The notes below the pieces were generated by a model. That model had not been told where the DNA came from and made no database searches. It worked only from the letters and a program-made list of their open reading frames with translations. Positions 59,549 to 64,000 of a DNA stretch of 64,000 nt are shown here, piece by piece. Made by a program: the position numbers and the translations under genes. Position 1 is the first letter of the stretch; every line of letters starts with the position of its first letter. Source of the stretch: Microglena sp. YARC (taxonomy: Eukaryota; Chlorophyta; Chlorophyceae; Chlamydomonadales; Chlamydomonadaceae); assembly GCA_022414725.1 (NCBI GenBank), contig CM039462.1:49865535-49929534 (forward strand), given 5' to 3'.

Positions 59549-59870
59549 ATGCTGCTGCTGCTGCACTGCCTGCCTGCACTGTTGCGACTGTTCGATAACT
59601 GACAGGATGCTAGATCGAGTTGAGCTGGTCTGATATAGCTTACAGGATAGTCAAATGCTGCTGCTGCTGCTGCTTCTGCTGCTGCACTGCCTGCCTGCAC
59701 TGTCGCGACTGTTTGATAACTGACAGGATGCTAGATCGAGCCTGCCTGCCTGCCTGCACTGTCGCGACTGTTCGATAACTGACAGGATGCTAGATCGAGT
59801 TGAGCTGGTCTGATATAGCTTACAGGATAGTCAAATGCTGTTGCTGCACTGCCTGCCTGACTGATTTTAT
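59541..59870 (-). repeat. CAG-bearing repeat of the right arm, about 3 units
   Basis: Reverse complement of the 103-117 bp repeat at 40921-41600, with fewer and partly deleted units (CTGCTGCTGCTGC, then CACTGCCTGCCTGCACTGTC). Confidence 0.85.
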
Positions 59871-60150
59871 GCTCCATTTTTTCGTAACACAGGAAACATG
59901 CCCAAGTCAACCCAGGTATCCCAGAATACTCAGGGACCCTCGAATAAGTCTCGAGGTGCGAGGAGAGCTGAAAAGCTAAAGGCTGCATCCATGGAGTCAA
60001 TGCGTAGTCCTTCATTGTTCGGAGCAGCCTTGGTAGTTGAAGGAAGGGGTGGGGCTGATGCTTTTAAAGAAGACACATCCAATCTTGGTGATTTATAACA
60101 TCCAGCTACTAATAAACTTTTACTTGTTGTTGTCCTTACACTGGCACACA
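59871..60150 (-). other. Right-arm counterpart of 40.4-40.9 kb
   Basis: Reverse complement of the left arm over GGAAACATGCCCAAGTCAAC, CAGCCTTGGTAGTTG and TTTACTTGTTGTTGTCCTT. A plus frame at 59898-60098 starts with ATG CCC AAG (MPKSTQVSQNTQGPSNKSRG) and is open for 66 codons. The left copy has frame-breaking changes, so support for a real protein is weak. Confidence 0.45.
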
Positions 60151-60458
60151 CCTCTTCAAAATGCCTTTCAAATAGAGAGAATCATGTCACACACAAACAA
60201 CCTCTGAAACATATGTCTGCATATGCGGACTCTTCAAAATGCCTTTCAAATAGAGAGAATCATGTCACACACAAACAACCTCTGAAACATATGTCTGCAT
60301 ATGCGGACTCTTCAAAATGCCTTTCAAATAGAGAGAATCATGTCACACACAAACAACCTCTGAAACATATGTCTGCATATGCGGACTCTTCAAAATGCCT
60401 TTCAAATAGAGAGAATCATGTCACACACAAACAACCTCTAAAACATATGTTTGCATAT
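60151..60458 (+). repeat. 78-bp tandem repeat, 4 units
   Basis: Unit CTCTTCAAAATGCCTTTCAA, ATAGAGAGAATCATGTCACA, CACAAACAACCTCTGAAACA, TATGTCTGCATATGCGGA; exact 78-bp steps at 60152, 60230, 60308 and 60386. As 78 is divisible by 3, a 26-residue repeat frame is open, but there is no sign it is translated. Absent from the left arm. Interrupted at its right edge by MITE E. Confidence 0.93.
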
Positions 60459-60624
60459 AATGGGCGTTCCTGCCTCCCGGCCGATTTTTTTAAATTTCTA
60501 ATCAGGATTTAGAGCCTCCTGAACGACTCGCTAGCTTGAGACATCAGCACCAAGGAATCACAATTCCGCTCCATTTCATGTTCCGCAACTAGTCAAAATC
60601 GGCCGGGAGGCAGGAACGCCCATT
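60459..60624 (+). mobile_element. MITE copy E, 166 bp
   Basis: Full terminal repeats, with target duplication ATAT at 60455-60458 and 60625-60628, inserted in the last 78-bp repeat unit. Confidence 0.93.
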
Positions 60625-60764
60625 ATATGCGGAGGACTGAGCCAAAGTTTTCTCCCCTTCCTTTTCCAACAGAGTGATACAAAAATTTGTCAAAGTGACG
60701 TGGCAGCGGAACACACACACACCTGACACACACTGCATTCCCCATGAAACCCCATTGCACAGGG
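60625..60764 (+). promoter_or_regulatory. Likely promoter / 5' leader of the JmjC gene
   Basis: 140 bp between MITE E and the start codon, with a CA run (60712-60721). No clear TATA box. Position is the only evidence. Confidence 0.3.
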
Positions 60765-62922
60765 ATGTCCGTGAAGTCCATCCTGAAGTCCCCTCGAAGA
60801 GGAGAGTTGTTGATGTGCATAATGACCATCTCGATTCTCATGGGAGCAGCCTTCATTGAGGTTAACACCAAAGGAATCCTGCACGCTACATTCAACCCAG
60901 CAGCATATTTCTTCACGCAACCCCTAGTGAGTTTGTTTTTTGTGAAGTACTTTCCTTGTCAAATTCATAAGTTGTTCTAGATTGTAATGTTACTGTCAAG
61001 TCAAGCATTTGTGTATGGTCACACTGAATCAATTAATGGATGATGCCTTGGCATAAACTTATGTTTGAATTGAGGAATTCATTGGCAATTGTCAGCCCTA
61101 CTTGTAGGATGACTGGTGCAGTGAGATGTGTCTTCAAACAGGGTTGTGACTTGTCAAATTCATAAGTTGTTCTTGATTGTAATGTTACTGTCATGTCAAG
61201 CACTCGTGTATGGTCATATACTGAATCAATTAATGGATGATGCCTTGGCATAAACTTATGTTTGAATTGACGAATTCATTGGCAATTGTCAGCCCTACTT
61301 GTAGGATGACTGGTGCAGTGAGATGTGTCTTCAAACAGGGTTGTGACTTGTCAAATTCATAGGTTGTTCTTGATTGTAATGTTACTGTCATGTCAAGCAC
61401 TTGTGTATGGTCATACTTAATCAATTGATGGATGATGCCTTGGTATTTTGTAATGTTACTGTCATGTCAAGCACTTGTGTATGGTCATACTGAATCAATT
61501 AATTGATGATGCCTTGGAATTTGTAATGTTACTGTCATGTCAAGCACTTGTGTATGGTCATATACTGAATCAATTAATGGATGATGCCTTGGCATAAACT
61601 TATGTTTGAATTGACGAATTCATTGGCAATTGTCAGCCCTACTTGTAGGATGACTGGTGCAGTGAGATGTGTCTTCAAACATGATTGTGACTTGTCAAAT
61701 TCATAGGTTGTTCTTGATTGTAATGTTACTGTCATGTCAAGCACTTGTATTGTCAAATTTAATTTACTCTCCTTCGTCTTATCTTATTTTATGTATCCTA
61801 ATTTTGTAGACTGACATCCGAGATGCTCTCGTGAAGCCGTCCAATTACAATTCAAGTGCGGGCTGTATGTATTGCAGAATTAAAACTGAAATTCTGACGT
61901 ACGCCAATGAGAACCATCTTGTGTGCCCATTATGTTGGGATATGAGAGGGTTGGGTCCTCACATGACTATATTTTTGGATAAGGACATCTCAGCTGTAGC
62001 TAGGAAGGTGTTGGAGTTAGTTTCTGATGCGTCAATTACAATTGATATGCACAGATACACTCCCACTGTTGTCTCCACATCGTGGGAGATATTACCCAAA
62101 AAATCCGAGCTGTTCAGAATCATTCAGGACTCCTTCGATTCTGAGGAGAAGTTTGACATGCTTTACGAGAAAATAAGAAATAATGTCCCTCATGTCACTA
62201 AATTGAATGCCCAAAATACTGAGGATTTCATCACACGTGTGTACTTCCAAACCACATTGGATTTATTGCACAACAATGATCTAGATAACATTGCGAAGGC
62301 TCTATTTATGGACGCTGCTGCAGTAAACATCGTCCCTGACCAGAACATACTTATGAAAACGATGTTGTTTGTGTCAACGCAAGGAGGAGATGGAACTGGT
62401 ATACATTGGGATATTACCCGGGGACTTAATGTAGCTTTCTCATTAGCCCCGGGTGTGACTGGTCCATTAGCATTTTGGCTTTTTGTCCCCCCTTGGGGAT
62501 TTGAAGAATTTATTGTTTTTGTGCAGTCTAGCAATTGTGTGGAGGTCGTTAGAGAAAAGTTTGAGAAAGCTATTAGACTAAAGACTGACTTCCTTTTGTT
62601 GTCAGCAGATGAAATGTTTCAATTGCATCGCCAAGTCCCCAACTTGGTCCGAATTGTTTCCCAAAGCTATGGACAGGTAGTTCATGTGGCTCCAGGATGG
62701 GTTCACAGTGTCGTGAACGTTTTACCAAATTGGAAGCTAGCTTTTGATTTCGAGAGATTGGAAGAGTTCCCTTTATATGCATATTACAGAAAAATATTTG
62801 GATCTGGTTTTTTTGGAGAAAGGTGTCCAGAAGATTACGTAACACTGGATGGAGTTATCAAAGACAATGTTGATATGATGACGAAGGGTTATGTACCCGA
62901 CTCGTTGACACAAGTAACCTAA
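60765..62922 (+). CDS. JmjC-type Fe(II)/2-oxoglutarate oxygenase, two exons
   Basis: Exon 1 60765-60926 (MSVKSILKSPRRGELL to AAYFFTQPL), donor GTGAGT, then an 883-bp intron full of satellite relatives, acceptor after a long pyrimidine tract (TTTTGTAG, ending 61809), and exon 2 61810-62922. Both borders are phase 0 and the frame is continuous; the protein is 424 aa. Residues 73-96 hold C-x2-C-x16-C-x2-C, a zinc-ribbon-like pair. The JmjC part has H253-x-D255 (GIHWDITRG) and H353 (APGWVHSV), the metal triad with normal spacing, and a Lys in NWKLAF as a candidate 2-oxoglutarate contact. Such enzymes hydroxylate or demethylate proteins, often histones, in the nucleus; the substrate here is unknown. 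An alternative start at 60744 would add seven residues. Exon 1 is copied, broken, at 40029-40188, and part of exon 2 at 63070-63361. Confidence 0.8.
60973..61750 (-). repeat. Composite satellite relatives inside the JmjC intron
   Basis: Units of about 192-198 bp consist of the satellite core (GTCAAGCACTTGTGTATGGT, TGAATCAATTAATGGATGAT) plus a ~115-bp spacer (GGCAATTGTCAGCCCTACTT, GGTGCAGTGAGATGTGTCTT). Two simple cores of about 73-74 bp without spacer lie between 61430 and 61560. All are in minus orientation relative to the main array, and all lack the hexamer that makes the 80-bp unit. Confidence 0.9.
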
Positions 62923-63069
62923 ATTATTCGATTAGTGTAGGTTGTATTTTCCTACTCTGTGTGGTATACTGTTGTATTTGAATACACCTGTATCCTGTTG
63001 TATTTGTATATAATTGTATACTGTATACAGTTGTATTTGTCTACTCGTCATTGCAACCACTCACTACTC
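62923..63069. other. Intergenic, TGTATT-rich
   Basis: A degenerate repeat of TGTATACTGTTGTATTTG follows the JmjC stop. No gene. Confidence 0.5.
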
Positions 63070-63361
63070 TACATTGGGATATTACCCGGGGACTTAATGT
63101 AGCTTTCTCATTAACCCCGGGTGTGACTGGTCCATTAGCATTTTGGCTTTTTGCCCCCCCATTGGGGATTTGAAACATTTATTGTTTTTGTGCAGTCTAG
63201 CAATTGTGTGGAGGTCGTTAGAGAAAAGTTTGAGAAAGCTATTAGACTAAAGACTGACGTCCTCTTGTTATCAGCAGATGAAATGTTTCAATTGCATCGC
63301 CAAGTCCCCAACTTGGTCCGAATTGTTTCCCAAAGCCATGGACAGGTAGTTCATGTGGCTC
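63070..63361 (+). pseudogene. Truncated tandem copy of the JmjC gene
   Basis: Matches 62403-62692, from TACATTGGGATATTACCCGG to CAGGTAGTTCATGTGGCT, with few base changes. A one-base gain in the C-run (GCCCCCCCATTGG against GTCCCCCCTTGG) shifts the frame, and the copy stops exactly where the mariner terminus begins, before the last iron-binding His. It is non-functional. Confidence 0.88.
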
Positions 63362-63388
63362 TACAGTCGGCGGAACAGTAAAATGAAA
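63362..63388 (+). repeat. Left terminal repeat of an IS630/Tc1/mariner element
   Basis: TACAGTCGGCGGAACAGTAA then AATGAAA, starting at TA, 21 bp before the transposase leader. The same end occurs inverted at 52224-52250 and diverged at 58092. The right end is outside the window. Confidence 0.75.
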
Positions 63389-63408
63389 CATATATCAGAT
63401 GGAAATAA

Positions 63409-64000
63409 ATGTACGACATCGCCGTTAGAAAATTGGCGTTAAGAATGGTCGCTGACTTGGGTGTGTTAAAAAATTCTGTGTTTACGAACATCAGTCGTTC
63501 TACTTTGTGGAGGTGGAAACGCTTTGGTGTAAATCGAAAACGACGTGAATTTGTAAGCAACCTTTTTGAGACGAATAAGGATTTGTTAAAATCGTTTTTA
63601 TTGTCAACTCAATGCACAACCGCAAGAGGCGTTGTTGCTTTTTTCAAAAGTACTCACAATGTACGATTATCAACTAAAACAGTGTATCGTTTCATAAAAC
63701 TCATTGGTTTTACAAGAAAAAGGAGCAAACTCCGTGGACAGTGTAATGGGGACTTAGTTCCATTTGTCAATGAATTTTGTAGTAGGTACAAGGAGACAAT
63801 CAATGCTGGGAAAATTTTAGTATCAGTTGACGAATGTGGGTTTAGTGAGCGTCTCAAGCCACATTATGGGTATTCCCCTGTAGAAAAACCTGTTATCGTT
63901 AAAACTACTGGTGGGTGGGTACACCACAGTTTGTTGATGGCAGTTTTTTCAGATGGTAGGAAAGAGTTCGTTGTGAAGAAAGGATCTGTGAAGAAGACGG
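63409..64000 (+). CDS. IS630/Tc1/mariner transposase, N-terminal part, cut by right window edge
   Basis: From ATG 63409 the frame is open to the edge (197 codons). NISRSTLWRWKRFG and LSTKTVYRFIKLIGFTRKRS are the paired helix-turn-helix DNA-binding parts. ILVSVDECGFSERLKPHYGY carries the first Asp (VDE) of the DDE/D catalytic triad. The next parts (WVHHSLLMAVFSDGR) match the strand order of the family; the second Asp and the third acidic residue lie beyond the window. It starts 47 bp after a matching terminal repeat, so the element may be complete and recent. It catalyses cut-and-paste transposition at TA sites. Confidence 0.88.
   Translation, partial: MYDIAVRKLALRMVADLGVLKNSVFTNISRSTLWRWKRFGVNRKRREFVSNLFETNKDLLKSFLLSTQCTTARGVVAFFKSTHNVRLSTKTVYRFIKLIGFTRKRSKLRGQCNGDLVPFVNEFCSRYKETINAGKILVSVDECGFSERLKPHYGYSPVEKPVIVKTTGGWVHHSLLMAVFSDGRKEFVVKKGSVKKT

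Noticed and set aside
60213..60512. 26-residue repeat protein from the 78-bp repeat
   Set aside because: No proper upstream gene; the frame ends in the MITE and is absent from the other arm.
1..64000. tRNA or rRNA genes
   Set aside because: I saw no cloverleaf-like or rRNA-like sequence on either strand; a covariance search would be needed to be certain.

Overview
The window reads as a nuclear scaffold of a single-celled eukaryote (or the genome of a large DNA virus with eukaryote-like features), assembled from long, noisy reads. Supporting a eukaryotic context are GT-AG introns with pyrimidine-rich acceptors (42.6, 53.0 and 61.8 kb), an AATAAA signal after a stop codon, long satellite and microsatellite arrays, MITEs, a mariner-type transposon and ankyrin and JmjC genes. 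An IS607-type element with a Fanzor2-like nuclease and an ATP-type RNA ligase are also common in giant viruses, so recent exchange with such viruses is plausible. No capsid, polymerase or packaging gene is visible, so I do not call the window viral.

Layout. 1-975 is the 5' end of a minus-strand ankyrin gene that runs off the left edge. 1003-39522 is a satellite of an 80-bp unit, clean at both ends and full of indels in the middle. It is broken by a 1,000-N gap (20842-21841), and its orientation flips at the gap and again near 30.6-31.1 kb. The array therefore cannot be trusted for length or orientation, and none of its ORFs are genes. 39.5-42.1 kb and 58.2-61.75 kb are inverted copies of one another (satellite relative, JmjC exon 1, a CAG-bearing 111-bp repeat, a small ORF, a 31-bp repeat). 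They flank about 16 kb of mostly single-copy sequence.

The central 42-58 kb holds a duplicated exon-intron module, an Ala-rich Cys-motif protein, an unknown 200-aa protein, a small coiled-coil ORF, an IS607/Fanzor2-like element with a frameshifted recombinase, an acidic protein with two SUMO-interacting-like motifs, an RNA ligase, a PD-(D/E)XK-like protein, an unknown gene cut by a transposon end, a second protein with an N-terminal SUMO-interacting-like motif, and several simple repeats including about 1.5 kb of CTGA.

From 60.8 kb to the right edge lie a split JmjC-domain gene whose intron carries relatives of the giant satellite, a truncated copy of that gene, and the start of an IS630/Tc1/mariner transposase. 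Five full copies and one remnant of a 165-166 bp MITE are scattered from 39.5 to 60.6 kb. Taken together, the window looks like a fast-evolving, repeat-driven region in which mobile elements supply ends, stops and breaks to the resident genes. There is no obvious operon-like pathway.
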